A stretch of 36,815 nucleotides of DNA, taken from the NCBI GenBank assembly GCA_036651815.1, contig JAVVXB010000031.1, positions 1 through 36,815 on the forward strand, written 5' to 3'. Both the position numbers and the translations under genes were made by a program. This document shows, piece after piece, positions 1 through 8,170 of this stretch (position 1 is the first letter of the stretch; every line of letters starts with the position of its first letter). Under the pieces are notes generated by a model. It worked only from the letters and a program-made list of their open reading frames with translations, was not told the DNA's origin and did no database searches. This DNA is from JAVVXB01 sp036651815. Its GTDB lineage: Bacteria; Bacillota; Clostridia; Christensenellales; CAG-138.

Positions 1-177
1 CGTGATGCCTGCGACGAAATCATCGGTACGCTTTCCCCTTTGGCTTGGAGCGTTTACCTGTTTCATACTGATCAATTTGAGCAGTATAAACTTATTATAA
101 GTATACGCCTTAATGAGTTTTATATTGAAACCTATCACAAGTCCTATGGAAAAAGAGCCTTAAGGCAGCATAAATGA
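1..177 (+). pseudogene. C-terminal fragment of an unidentified protein, cut by the window edge
   Basis: An open frame runs from base 1 to a TGA at 175-177 (58 codons; it begins RDACDEIIGTLSPLAWSV). No start is inside the window, so it is either the tail of a longer gene or a remnant. I do not recognise the family. The first 17 or so residues are encoded again, in the same reading frame, in the inverted copy at 36707-36759, where the frame then diverges and stops soon after. The only base difference between the copies is a synonymous Ser codon change (TCC/TCT). That suggests a repeated gene or element which once coded for protein. It could also be non-coding repeat DNA that happens to be open. 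Confidence 0.35.
3..55 (+). repeat. Left copy of a 53-bp repeat, inverted relative to the right end
   Basis: Bases 3-55 match the reverse complement of 36707-36759 at 52 of 53 positions; the mismatch is base 36. Similarity stops sharply after base 55, and on the other side the window ends. Both termini of this sequence therefore lie in members of one repeat family. Confidence 0.85.
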
Positions 178-379
178 CTGCACCGTCAAGCCTGTTATGC
201 ACATGGACTTTAGTCGCACCTTTTACGCTTTTTTAAGAATAACAGTTGCTACACCGCTAAATGTATGTATGATAAATGCGCTTTTCTGTTATAGATCGAA
301 ATCGGTGAAAGCGCACTATGAAGTTGATTTGAGCAGATGAAACAGTTCCATTTGCAGCGGAGAAAAGTTCAGCACGTCG

Positions 380-1272
380 GTGTTTACGGAGCATGTTGAG
401 ATTAGGGGTAATTCCTATATGAATTTTCGCGGCGTTGTAACGCTGAACGAACCCGACTATATGGTCGGTACAACCAATATTGCCCTTGTCAATGCGGTCA
501 ATATTCATAAAGCATCCGAAGACTGTTTGCTACGCTATATGGGATTCTACCAGAGCAAGCTGCCGTAACAAAATTCATAAAGCATCCGAAGACTGTTTGC
601 TACGCTATATGGGATTCTACCAGAGCAAGCTGCCGTAACAAAGGAACCGACCGCCACACAGGTAAGTACGGTGGCTTTTCAAATTGGCAGCGGCTTGGCA
701 CTTAGCCATGTGATGACCGTCGGCCGCATGGGAAATGAGGAGGAAAGCCGTTGAGCGTGGCAATGCCTGTTTATGCAGCAGGTTAACGGTGTCGGGACGG
801 TGAACGGTAGCCGGGATATCGGCAGCGACATTGATTCCAATATCGAGGATCACGGGAACGAATCACTGAAAACCACAGTGGGCAGTCGAGGTGTTTTATG
901 ACATGCATTGGATCAATTCCATGACTGTGAGCGAAATCACCAGCCCGGATACGAAGCTGATTTCCTTTGGCCAACCAATTGAAAATCTGGTTGGATGGCT
1001 TCAAAAAAATAGGATTGCAAGCTTTTACCAAAGATGCCCATACACTCTATGTGCACATACCGAATTGGGACTGATGCGAGTTTGGAAGCCGGATACGGCA
1101 ACCTATACGCTTGAGCCTGAATGGAGTTTGTTTATCAACTTTGAGGATTAATTGGGTTGTTCCGCATATCCCGATCTTTTGAAAGCGACATCAACGGTGA
1201 TCCGGCATCGTGGAACGCTTTAACCATGAGCGCCATCGACGGACGCGTACTTGACAGCGATCGCAGCGAATA
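380..1272 (+). pseudogene. Decayed coding remnants, family not recognised
   Basis: Several short plus-strand frames follow each other with stops and shifts between them. One runs 380-568 (includes MNFRGVVTLNEPDYMVG). A second ends at 754 (includes KEPTATQVSTVAFQIGSG). A third runs 891-1151 (includes PDTKLISFGQPIENLVGWL). A fourth ends at 1272 (includes INGDPASWNALTMSAIDG). None has a convincing ribosome site and none is long enough to be a normal gene. Their composition looks protein-like, so I read them as debris of one or more genes. An exact 70-bp duplication falls inside the first and would shift its frame (70 is not a multiple of 3). The alternative is that all of these frames are chance. 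Confidence 0.35.
503..642. repeat. Perfect 70-bp tandem duplication (two copies)
   Basis: 503-572 and 573-642 are identical over 70 bp and directly abut, beginning ATTCATAAAGCATCC. Flanking bases differ on both sides, which sets the unit length. Exact identity points to a recent slippage duplication, or to an assembly artefact. Confidence 0.93.
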
Positions 1273-1340
1273 AGAACGCATAATCGTAAATGAGGGTATG
1301 TTTCTAAAAGATGGATGCACGGTTTTAAATTGATTTTATA

Positions 1341-1477
1341 TCAACTGATCCAAAGAACCCAAGGCTTACCGGCGGTAGACCTAGGGTTCTAAATGCAAAA
1401 AAGATAACGCTGATACCGAATACGATTTTGGGGAAGTTTTAGAAACAAGACCCAAGGTTGACATGGGTATCAGTTGA
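1341..1477. repeat. Small hairpin-rich element with inverted ends (possible miniature mobile element)
   Basis: TCAACTGAT at 1341-1349 is repeated inverted as ATCAGTTGA at 1469-1477. Inside lies a hairpin, AGAACCC (1354-1360) with GGGTTCT (1384-1390), whose loop contains the near-palindrome TACCGGCGGTA. CTGATACC (about 1410-1417) pairs with GGTATCAG (about 1465-1472). No T-run follows the hairpin on either strand, so it is not a standard terminator. The right edge overlaps the stop codon of the ceramidase-like gene. The 9-bp terminal inverted repeat and short length would suit a MITE-like remnant, but no target duplication was established. Confidence 0.35.
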
Positions 1478-2930
1478 AAAGCGAATTCACCTCACATATG
1501 GTTTTCTCCACCAAGATGTCTCCGCCCTCTGGACCGCAGGTCGTAGAAGCGGGTTTACTGCTGTAGCTACCGCCCTGAACGGCCGTTTCGGTGGGCAGAT
1601 ATCCTCCTAGGCCATTCGCCAATTGAACCACAAACAGTTGGCGCGCTTTGACCCGCGCCTTCATGCGCTGAGCAAATTCACTGTACAGTTCGAAAGGATT
1701 CGTAACAATGCCCACGTCCGCAATGCGAACGATATGGCAAACGAACTCATAGACTTCCGATTTCTGCTGAAGCTCCCAGCGAAGCACGACCCCCTGAGGT
1801 TCAAACGCCTGCACAACGTCGCTCATCTCCATTGGATGATCCGCCGAAAAGCGTTGTTTCAATATTTGAACCGTCTTTATCGCCGTCTCATAATCCTCAC
1901 GGGAAACTAGGCGTAGCGGTAGCTCCATCTTCAACACACGGTGCGCAAACGCCGGCGAATAATCAATATAGTTGCGCGCCGTTTTATAGCCCCGCACGAC
2001 AGCTTCCGTAATGCGCGAAGCAATGCCTTGACACTCCAGCGTCATATCAAAATTGCGAAGCACCTCCTTGGTTTGTCCGCCCCAGTCGACAAGCGCCTGC
2101 TTGTTATCCTTGCTGATACGTACCAAATCCAACGGTGACAGATCCCCTGCCGCGCCGCACAGTGGCAGCACGTACACACCGCCCAACGCCTCGCGGATGG
2201 AATTGCGGGTATAGCACCAATAGTCGGCAGTAATAAACCGATGCAGTTCAAAAACCTGTGCCGGGCAGGGGATATCCACAACAACGCCCGTCAGTCGGCC
2301 CTCCATATCCCAGGTATAGAGCATATCCGCAGAGGCATCAGCGCCGCTTTCAAAACGCTGAAAATCACCGCGGGAACAGTCGCCATACATGATGGTTTCC
2401 TCGTTCTGGTTCCCGCCGAAAACGGGACGACGGCAGAATCCAACCGTTGCATAATCATGCGCTGCGCAGATACCGCCTGGTTTTCTGCTGTTCCACGCGC
2501 GCGTGATCACATCCGCGATACGTTCCAGAAAATACTGCTGTGCCGCCTCGCCGGTCAATACCTCTTTCGATATTGCTACGGGTGGCAGAATCTCAGCGCC
2601 ATAAACATGCTCGTTGTCCAGCCGCATGAAATCGGCAAAGAAATCGGAAGCATTGTGCGTGTGGGTTACATTGAAACTGATGGCATCAAAGTCCAGTCCT
2701 TGCTGTCCAGCCAGCAGCGCCCGCAGTTCCGGTAGCGCATTGAGCGGAATTTCCGTCATATCAAGCGAAACAAATATGGCTTGATTTTTCCCGCTTTCCA
2801 ACGCCAGCGCAGTCGCCGTAATGGGATCGTGTACATATTCGGATACTCTGTGGTACATTTGGCCGATCATCAGCAACGGCCGCTGAGGGGTAATACTGGT
2901 TTGTGCCCATCCGATATTGATTGGTTCCAT
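1470..2930 (-). CDS. Neutral/alkaline ceramidase-like hydrolase, last gene of the sugar ABC operon
   Basis: 486 residues, resembling the N-terminal catalytic domain of neutral/alkaline non-lysosomal ceramidases. Visible signs are the N-terminal GWAQTSITP strand, a DPITATALALE segment, and FNVTHTHNAS, in which His90 and His92 match the zinc-binding HTH motif. There is no signal peptide or membrane segment, so it is probably cytoplasmic, unlike secreted ceramidases, and it lacks a clear C-terminal Ig-like domain. An AGGA ribosome site precedes the ATG. It starts 19 nt after the isomerase-like gene and is presumably cotranscribed. Given the context, the substrate is more likely a small carbohydrate-linked amide or ester than ceramide; that is inference. 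The family call is fairly secure, the reaction is not. Confidence 0.8.
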   Translation of the reverse strand: MEPINIGWAQTSITPQRPLLMIGQMYHRVSEYVHDPITATALALESGKNQAIFVSLDMTEIPLNALPELRALLAGQQGLDFDAISFNVTHTHNASDFFADFMRLDNEHVYGAEILPPVAISKEVLTGEAAQQYFLERIADVITRAWNSRKPGGICAAHDYATVGFCRRPVFGGNQNEETIMYGDCSRGDFQRFESGADASADMLYTWDMEGRLTGVVVDIPCPAQVFELHRFITADYWCYTRNSIREALGGVYVLPLCGAAGDLSPLDLVRISKDNKQALVDWGGQTKEVLRNFDMTLECQGIASRITEAVVRGYKTARNYIDYSPAFAHRVLKMELPLRLVSREDYETAIKTVQILKQRFSADHPMEMSDVVQAFEPQGVVLRWELQQKSEVYEFVCHIVRIADVGIVTNPFELYSEFAQRMKARVKARQLFVVQLANGLGGYLPTETAVQGGSYSSKPASTTCGPEGGDILVEKTICEVNSLFN

Positions 2931-2949
2931 AACTAATTATTCGTCCTTT

Positions 2950-4302
2950 TCAGATCATTTGAATCCCGATAAGCCTGCAAAAATCCGATACCGCTTCCCG
3001 ATGGTCGCCATACCCCACGATCACATGTTGGCAGCTGACCTTCTGCGCAAATTCTTCCACGGTGCAATCCTTTGGAAACACCTCGAGGCTTGGCAGTTGC
3101 GGCGCAGGTGGTGCCCAGCCGCATTCTTCCCACTGAGCAGGCTTCTTTGCGTCTGCCAAGTACATATGCATCAAATACTGTCCGTCACGGTAAATAAGCC
3201 GTGTGCAGGTTACCAGCCCCGTACGGACGTCGGATACATTCAGCAGGCTGGCGCTGAGTTGGCCAAAGGCCGTAGGTAACACTTTGACATCGCCCGCCGT
3301 CGCTGCTGCAGGGATGAAATCCGGAACACCAATGAGCATGCTGTTTTCGAAAAACTCGTAGTATTCCAAATAGGGTACAATCTGCCCCGTGATGCCGGAA
3401 AGCAGCAACTGTGTCACCGCTCCCATAATGTCGTTTTCCGGGACGGTCAGCACCCCGTAGAAATGCTCCAGCAGCATAAACACCATGGCTGGCGGAAATC
3501 CCAATAACTTCTTCATACCATCTACGTCGATGAGCGTAATGGCACGATATCCTCGTTCCTGAATTTTCTTGCCAATGGCCAAAGCATATTTCACACCCGT
3601 CTCGATTAAGCCATCGATGCAGGGCTTCTGAAATTTCCAGTTTTCCTTTATAAAAGCTACGCCTTCCTCGATACTTTTGGCATCCAGTCCATCCAGATTC
3701 TGCACCATCTCCAGCATTTCAAAAGGCTCTACTTCCACCCCCAGCACCCGACGCATGGAATTCCCATCAAACTGCGTGCCATAAAGCAGCATATCTCTGT
3801 ATCCCATGGTGCCAACCCGCGCTGAACGCAGCATGTGCGCCGTATAAGCAGCATCCGTAAATGCCCTGATTTTATCAATTGGTTCCGATTTCCCGATCAC
3901 GCTGTAAACAAACTTAAATCGATAGTGCATCGCCTCAAAAGCAGGGCGAATGGCCGTGGTCCCCGCCTGATCTGCCGTGGTTACTAAATGGCCGTTCTCC
4001 ATCCAGCCACATAATCCCCATAGTAGCATCGGTTGATCTCGAAACGCATCCGTAACCCGAATAACGGCGTGTGTAGGAACCCAGCCTGCGACGCATATTA
4101 TCAAGCAATCCATATCAAACCCATGAAGTTTGTCGATGCTCGCAATTGCCGTAGCATACGCACAATCATCGATAACAATCCCTGCATCAACGATTTCAGC
4201 GTTCAACGAACCGAGTGTTTCCAACGCATGATCATGCTTGATCTGCAGCCGCTCATAGGGCGTATTGATCTCGCCAAAACACACAAAGCCAATCTTCTTC
4301 AT
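2950..4302 (-). CDS. L-fucose/L-arabinose isomerase-family protein (COG2407-like)
   Basis: 450 residues with the layout of the FucI/AraA superfamily: Rossmann-like N-terminal region (MKKIGFVCFG), a middle segment, and a C-terminal part containing PENDIMGAVTQLLLS and CQHVIVGYGDH. By motif alignment in my head against AraA, Glu289 and Glu313 match the two metal-binding glutamates and His426 the C-terminal histidine. The stretch where AraA has its metal-binding His (GSHMLE) reads IGVPDFI (324-330) and has no His. The enzyme may therefore be divergent, acting on an unusual sugar or doing another reaction. No signal peptide. It begins 14 nt after the LacI-family gene and leads into the ceramidase-like gene 19 nt on. 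An AGAGG site lies about 11 nt before the ATG. Confidence 0.82.
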   Translation of the reverse strand: MKKIGFVCFGEINTPYERLQIKHDHALETLGSLNAEIVDAGIVIDDCAYATAIASIDKLHGFDMDCLIICVAGWVPTHAVIRVTDAFRDQPMLLWGLCGWMENGHLVTTADQAGTTAIRPAFEAMHYRFKFVYSVIGKSEPIDKIRAFTDAAYTAHMLRSARVGTMGYRDMLLYGTQFDGNSMRRVLGVEVEPFEMLEMVQNLDGLDAKSIEEGVAFIKENWKFQKPCIDGLIETGVKYALAIGKKIQERGYRAITLIDVDGMKKLLGFPPAMVFMLLEHFYGVLTVPENDIMGAVTQLLLSGITGQIVPYLEYYEFFENSMLIGVPDFIPAAATAGDVKVLPTAFGQLSASLLNVSDVRTGLVTCTRLIYRDGQYLMHMYLADAKKPAQWEECGWAPPAPQLPSLEVFPKDCTVEEFAQKVSCQHVIVGYGDHREAVSDFCRLIGIQMI

Positions 4303-4316
4303 ATATAAATATCCTC

Positions 4317-5339
4317 TCAGATCATTGTTTCCAATTTTTGATGCGGTGCGCTTGTGGAATCGCGGATGACTAAGCGAGATTGCAAAGACACGTTTTGCAC
4401 AACATGGCTCTCCGGATTTCCAATGTTATCCATCAGCAGCCGTACCGCGACAGCGCTCAATTGTTCGGTCGGATTATTGATCGAGGTCAGTTGGATTGGC
4501 AGGTAATCATTCATAATGATATTATCAAATCCAACGACCGAAATATCTTCCGGCACACGAATGCCTTCTTCACTGAAGGCGCTGAGTGCACCAAGTGCAA
4601 CTTGATCATAGCAAGCCACCACAGCCGTTACCTTCGGCTCCGATTCCTCGCGCAGCAGCTCCTTTGCGCGCAGATAGCCGCCTAATTCAAATCGTTCCTT
4701 GCCGCGTTTGATGTGTTCTGGGCGCAGCGGAAAATTTTTTTCCTGTAAAAAATCGCAGTAGGCTCGATAGCGCACATCGGATGCAAACTCTCCGATATAT
4801 CCAATCTCTGTGTGACCCAGCTCCATCAAATGTTTCAGTGCCAGCCGCATTGAAATTGTGCTGTCAATGCAGATAGTATCCACTGGCAGCGTTACTTTGT
4901 TTTCCGAAATGAGAACCAACGGTAACACCGAATGGGCAATCCGATCATGTTTCTGAATATCATCCTCAGCATCCAATGAAAAACAATCATTTACGATTAA
5001 GCCGCATACATCGTGTTGCAGCATATGATCAAAGGCTTCTAAGATGGAGTTCACCTCGAACCCACCAATGCCCATGATCATTTGGTACCCTCGCTTCCTC
5101 AGCTCATGCTCCACGGTGCCCACCATTTCAGAATAGTAATGACTGCCAACCTCCGGCACGATTAACCCCACTGATTTACAGGTGCTGTCGGTAGGCCGCA
5201 TGCGATACCCCAATTGCACCGCAGTCCGTTTCACAAGCTTAACGGTTGCGGGTTTGATATCCGGTGCATCCCGCAATGCACGTGAAACCGTGGACGTGTT
5301 TAAGCCTGTTTTTTCTGCAATGTCCCGCAGTTTAACCAT
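4317..5339 (-). CDS. LacI-family transcriptional regulator of the sugar ABC operon
   Basis: 340 residues. The N-terminus carries a classical LacI helix-turn-helix (VKLRDIAEKTGLNTSTVSRALRD), a hinge, then a periplasmic-binding-protein-like effector domain from about residue 60 (SVGLIVPEVGSHYYSEMVG) to the end, including VVGFDNI and a TSINNP motif typical of the family. Full length for the family. The gene lies inside the operon, between the binding protein and the isomerase-like gene. The palindromes at 9232-9247 and 9321-9336 have the form expected for its operators. A secondary promoter directly upstream (5380-5408) could allow independent or autoregulated expression. GGGG lies about 10 nt before the ATG. 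The effector is unknown, presumably the imported sugar or a metabolite of it. Confidence 0.93.
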   Translation of the reverse strand: MVKLRDIAEKTGLNTSTVSRALRDAPDIKPATVKLVKRTAVQLGYRMRPTDSTCKSVGLIVPEVGSHYYSEMVGTVEHELRKRGYQMIMGIGGFEVNSILEAFDHMLQHDVCGLIVNDCFSLDAEDDIQKHDRIAHSVLPLVLISENKVTLPVDTICIDSTISMRLALKHLMELGHTEIGYIGEFASDVRYRAYCDFLQEKNFPLRPEHIKRGKERFELGGYLRAKELLREESEPKVTAVVACYDQVALGALSAFSEEGIRVPEDISVVGFDNIIMNDYLPIQLTSINNPTEQLSAVAVRLLMDNIGNPESHVVQNVSLQSRLVIRDSTSAPHQKLETMI

Positions 5340-5379
5340 ATCTATGATTCCCCTGTATTATTTTTCGTCCTCGTAATTC

Positions 5380-5418
5380 ATGATTCCATTGTTCGACAAT
5401 TTCGTCAACAGTTTTCGA
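5380..5418 (-). promoter_or_regulatory. Possible internal promoter and half-operator before the LacI-family gene
   Basis: Minus strand: -35 TTGACG (5403-5408), 17-nt spacer, -10-like AATCAT (5380-5385, 4 of 6). The -35 lies in GTTGACGAAA, which is also found at the main operon promoter. An adjoining TCGAAAAC (5411-5418) resembles one arm of the operators near 9240 and 9330, so autoregulation is possible. The -10 is weak. Confidence 0.4.
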
Positions 5419-5427
5419 TGAGGAACA

Positions 5428-5465
5428 CTGTTTGGGGCATCGCTTCGTAGCGACACCCCAAACAG
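5428..5465 (-). other. Strong intercistronic hairpin after the binding-protein gene
   Basis: CTGTTTGGGG (5428-5437) pairs with CCCCAAACAG (5456-5465), and an inner TCGCT/AGCGA stem lies beyond a small internal loop. No T-run follows on either strand, so an mRNA-stabilising or attenuating 3' hairpin is more likely than a full terminator. It would raise binding-protein levels relative to downstream genes. Confidence 0.7.
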
Positions 5466-5483
5466 TCAGCTGCATTCGATCGC

Positions 5484-6548
5484 TTATGCGACCGGCCATG
5501 CATTCCCTTTATAAACAATGGCGCCCCACAAGTCTTGTTCGTAAGCTTCCACGTTAGTTGAATCGATGAGTACGGTACCGGAGTCATTCAGCTTGGCAAA
5601 GGTCGCCTTGTCGCCTTCTGTCAGGTATTCATAAGCCATGCGAATGGACTCATAACCACGCTTATAGAAGTTCTGTGCCAGCGTTGCCCATACTTTGCCG
5701 GCCTTGATGTTGTCGATGGTCGCATCAACGGCATCAATGTCCAGAATGTAGACATCCTTGCGACCCATTTCCTCGCAAACCTGTACAACACCGGGGCCGC
5801 CGGTGGATTCCAGCATCACAACAACATTGGTTTCCGGATAGGTGTTCAGTGTGTTTTCCGTAATGTTCATTGCCGTGGCAACATCATTTTTGTCGGCGTC
5901 AACGTTGACAATCTTCATATCCGGATACTTTTCTGCGATGCGATCTTCGATGCCCTTGCGCTGTTCCACCTGATTGGTAGTTGCCAGATCGCCCATAATA
6001 ACGAAAATACTCGCTTTTCCTTCTGTCTTGGCGGCGATCATGTCAGCGGCATTCAGGCCGTAGTTGTAGTTATCCGTGCCTATCCAGGAGATGAATGCGG
6101 ATTCATCTTCCAGCAGGTTTGACGTTAGAAACATGGGAATGCCGGCTTCTTTGGCGCGATTGAACACATCAAAGAGGGCTGGATCGAATGGTTCGCCAAT
6201 AATGGCGTCCGGCTGCATGGTGATTGCATTCTCCATTGCTGCAATGTAATCGGTTACGATTGTGCTTGTGCCGAAAGTCGGCCCGATGATTTCCAGCTTC
6301 ACGCCGTATTCTTCTGCTGATTTGCGGGCGGCTTCCGCCTGTTGTTCATAAACGGGGTGACCGATTAAAGCATTGACCAGGATTACATAGGGCTGATCGC
6401 CGCTCTCTGCGGGTGCGGCAGCTTCATCGGCTACAGCTTCTGCGGGTTTCGTTTCCTCTGCCGCGGGAGCCGTTGTTGCGACGGGGGCGCATGCAAAAGA
6501 ACTGATTACAAACATGAGTGTCAATACCAGTACAAGTAGTTTTTTCAT
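5484..6548 (-). CDS. Sugar ABC transporter substrate-binding lipoprotein (RbsB-type)
   Basis: 354 residues. The signal peptide ends in a lipobox SFAC with lipidated Cys20, followed by a low-complexity Ala/Glu/Pro linker (about 22-50) typical of Gram-positive surface lipoproteins. A Peripla_BP_4 (ribose/galactose-binding) fold begins near residue 53 (YVILVNALIGHPVYEQQ), with MQPDAIIGEPFDP and YILDIDAVDATIDNIKAGKVWATLAQNF style motifs. It captures the sugar outside the membrane for the permease and ATPase encoded just upstream. There are 99 nt between it and the ATPase gene, with a small TGCC/GGCA hairpin, and AGGAG lies before the ATG. The strong hairpin after its stop suggests differential expression. 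Substrate unknown. Confidence 0.93.
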   Translation of the reverse strand: MKKLLVLVLTLMFVISSFACAPVATTAPAAEETKPAEAVADEAAAPAESGDQPYVILVNALIGHPVYEQQAEAARKSAEEYGVKLEIIGPTFGTSTIVTDYIAAMENAITMQPDAIIGEPFDPALFDVFNRAKEAGIPMFLTSNLLEDESAFISWIGTDNYNYGLNAADMIAAKTEGKASIFVIMGDLATTNQVEQRKGIEDRIAEKYPDMKIVNVDADKNDVATAMNITENTLNTYPETNVVVMLESTGGPGVVQVCEEMGRKDVYILDIDAVDATIDNIKAGKVWATLAQNFYKRGYESIRMAYEYLTEGDKATFAKLNDSGTVLIDSTNVEAYEQDLWGAIVYKGNAWPVA

Positions 6549-6647
6549 CGTTGTTTCTCCTATCTTTATTTTGTATGCCTCACGGCATTACAAATCCGAG
6601 TTGTTTCCGGCTCCGGCTGAATTGCTATTCTTAGGGCTAGATGCATT

Positions 6648-8159
6648 TCAACCGCCCGAACAGATTCGAAGGAAACGTTCTTCATCGGCTTCTTCATGGA
6701 GTAGCTCTGCGCGAATTTTTCCATCTGCCAGCAATAGGTATCGGTCGCACATGCCAACAAGCTCCTGCAGTTCCGAGGAGATCATAATAATCGCCATGCC
6801 TTTTTGAGCAAGCAGCGTCATCGTCTGATAAATCTGATTTTTTGCGCCCACATCAATGCCACGGGTAGGCTCATCCAGCAGCAACACCTTTGGATTCACC
6901 ATGAGCCATTTGGAAAGCACAACCTTCTGCTGATTTCCACCAGAAAGGCTCGTCAGCATATCGTGGGTGGAGTTTGCTTTGATACTCAACAGATCCATGT
7001 ATTCCTTGCCATACGCATCCTCGCATTCCTTTTTCAGAATTCCGTTGTGCGAAACCTTCTCTAGGCAGGCCAATGAAATGTTTTGCGCAATATCCATCAT
7101 AGGGATAAACCCGTTCACCTTTCGATCTTCGCTCAGCAGCGCCAGCCCCTTATGGATAGCATCGCCGGGATCTTTGATTGTAGTAAGCTTGCCATCGATG
7201 CGCATTTCGTCGTAGGTGCCGGAAATTGCACCAAAAATTGCATTGACCGTTTCCGAACGACCGGCGCCCACCAATCCCACTAAGCCAAGAATTTCTCCTT
7301 TATGCACCGAGATGTCCACGCCGTCTACCACATTCTTTTTGCGGTTATAGGGATGTTTGACACGCAGATTTTTTACAGAAAAAACTTCGTCTCCAATGGG
7401 AACCGATTCTTTGGGATACATATTGCCAATCTTGCGGTTGACCATCGCCTCCACAATGTCCTCGACCTCAACCTCTTTGGCAGGCTTTGTCCAGACATGG
7501 TTGCCATCACGCATGATGCTGACACGGTTTGCCAAGCGTTTGATCTCCCTGATCTTATGGCTGATGTAGATGCAGGAAATGCCCTGTTCACGCAGTTCGA
7601 ACAGAATTTTAAACAGCTCCTCAACCTCAGTCTCGGTTAGAGGCGAAGTCGGTTCATCCAGAACTAAAATCTTCGGCTTACGGGAGAGCGCGCGTGCAAT
7701 GGAAACCATTTGACACTGAGACGCACTGAGATCGCGCAGATGCGTCGTCACCGGCATTTTTAAACCAACCATTTCTGCATACCGCTTGGCTTCCTCATAC
7801 ATCTGCGGCCATCGCACAATGCTATGCTTGGTGGGAATACGGCCTAGGAAAATGTTCTCAGCCACCGACAGATCCAGATGTACGCTAATTTCTTGATAGA
7901 TCATCTCAATGCCGGCTGCGGAAGAATCCGCCGGAGAATGGAATACGCACTTTTTACCATCAATCCAGATTTCTCCGGAATAGGTAGACACATCATACGA
8001 GCCACTCAGCACTTTCATCAGCGTGGATTTTCCGGCACCGTTCTCACCGCAGATAGCCAATATTTCCTGTTCCTTCAGTTCTATAGAAACGTTTTTCAGG
8101 GCCTTTGTGGCGCCAAACGATTTGGAAACATCCCGCATTTCCAGAATTGTCTTTGACAT
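6648..8159 (-). CDS. Sugar ABC transporter ATP-binding protein (RbsA/MglA-type, two ATPase domains)
   Basis: 503 residues with two tandem ABC domains. Domain 1 has Walker A GENGAGKST (38-46), a somewhat atypical signature LSASQCQMVSIARAL, and Walker B ILVLDEPTSPLT. Domain 2 has the degenerate Walker A GLVGAGRSE typical of the second half of RbsA/MglA, signature LSGGNQQKVVLSKWL, and LLLDEPTRGIDVG. It energises uptake with the permease encoded 11 nt upstream and the lipoprotein downstream. AAAGGAGG lies 5 nt before the ATG. It is full length for the family. Confidence 0.95.
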   Translation of the reverse strand: MSKTILEMRDVSKSFGATKALKNVSIELKEQEILAICGENGAGKSTLMKVLSGSYDVSTYSGEIWIDGKKCVFHSPADSSAAGIEMIYQEISVHLDLSVAENIFLGRIPTKHSIVRWPQMYEEAKRYAEMVGLKMPVTTHLRDLSASQCQMVSIARALSRKPKILVLDEPTSPLTETEVEELFKILFELREQGISCIYISHKIREIKRLANRVSIMRDGNHVWTKPAKEVEVEDIVEAMVNRKIGNMYPKESVPIGDEVFSVKNLRVKHPYNRKKNVVDGVDISVHKGEILGLVGLVGAGRSETVNAIFGAISGTYDEMRIDGKLTTIKDPGDAIHKGLALLSEDRKVNGFIPMMDIAQNISLACLEKVSHNGILKKECEDAYGKEYMDLLSIKANSTHDMLTSLSGGNQQKVVLSKWLMVNPKVLLLDEPTRGIDVGAKNQIYQTMTLLAQKGMAIIMISSELQELVGMCDRYLLLADGKIRAELLHEEADEERFLRICSGG

Positions 8160-8170
8160 AGGTGCCTCCT

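Noticed and set aside
503..642. A CRISPR array
   Set aside because: There are only two copies, they directly abut with no spacers, and no cas genes are in the window.
2241..2735. A 164-codon plus-strand frame opposite the ceramidase-like gene
   Set aside because: The minus-strand protein has conserved His motifs and operon spacing; this frame has neither.
5428..5465. The hairpin after the binding-protein gene as a full rho-independent terminator
   Set aside because: No T-run follows on either strand, and three more genes of the same transcription unit lie just downstream.
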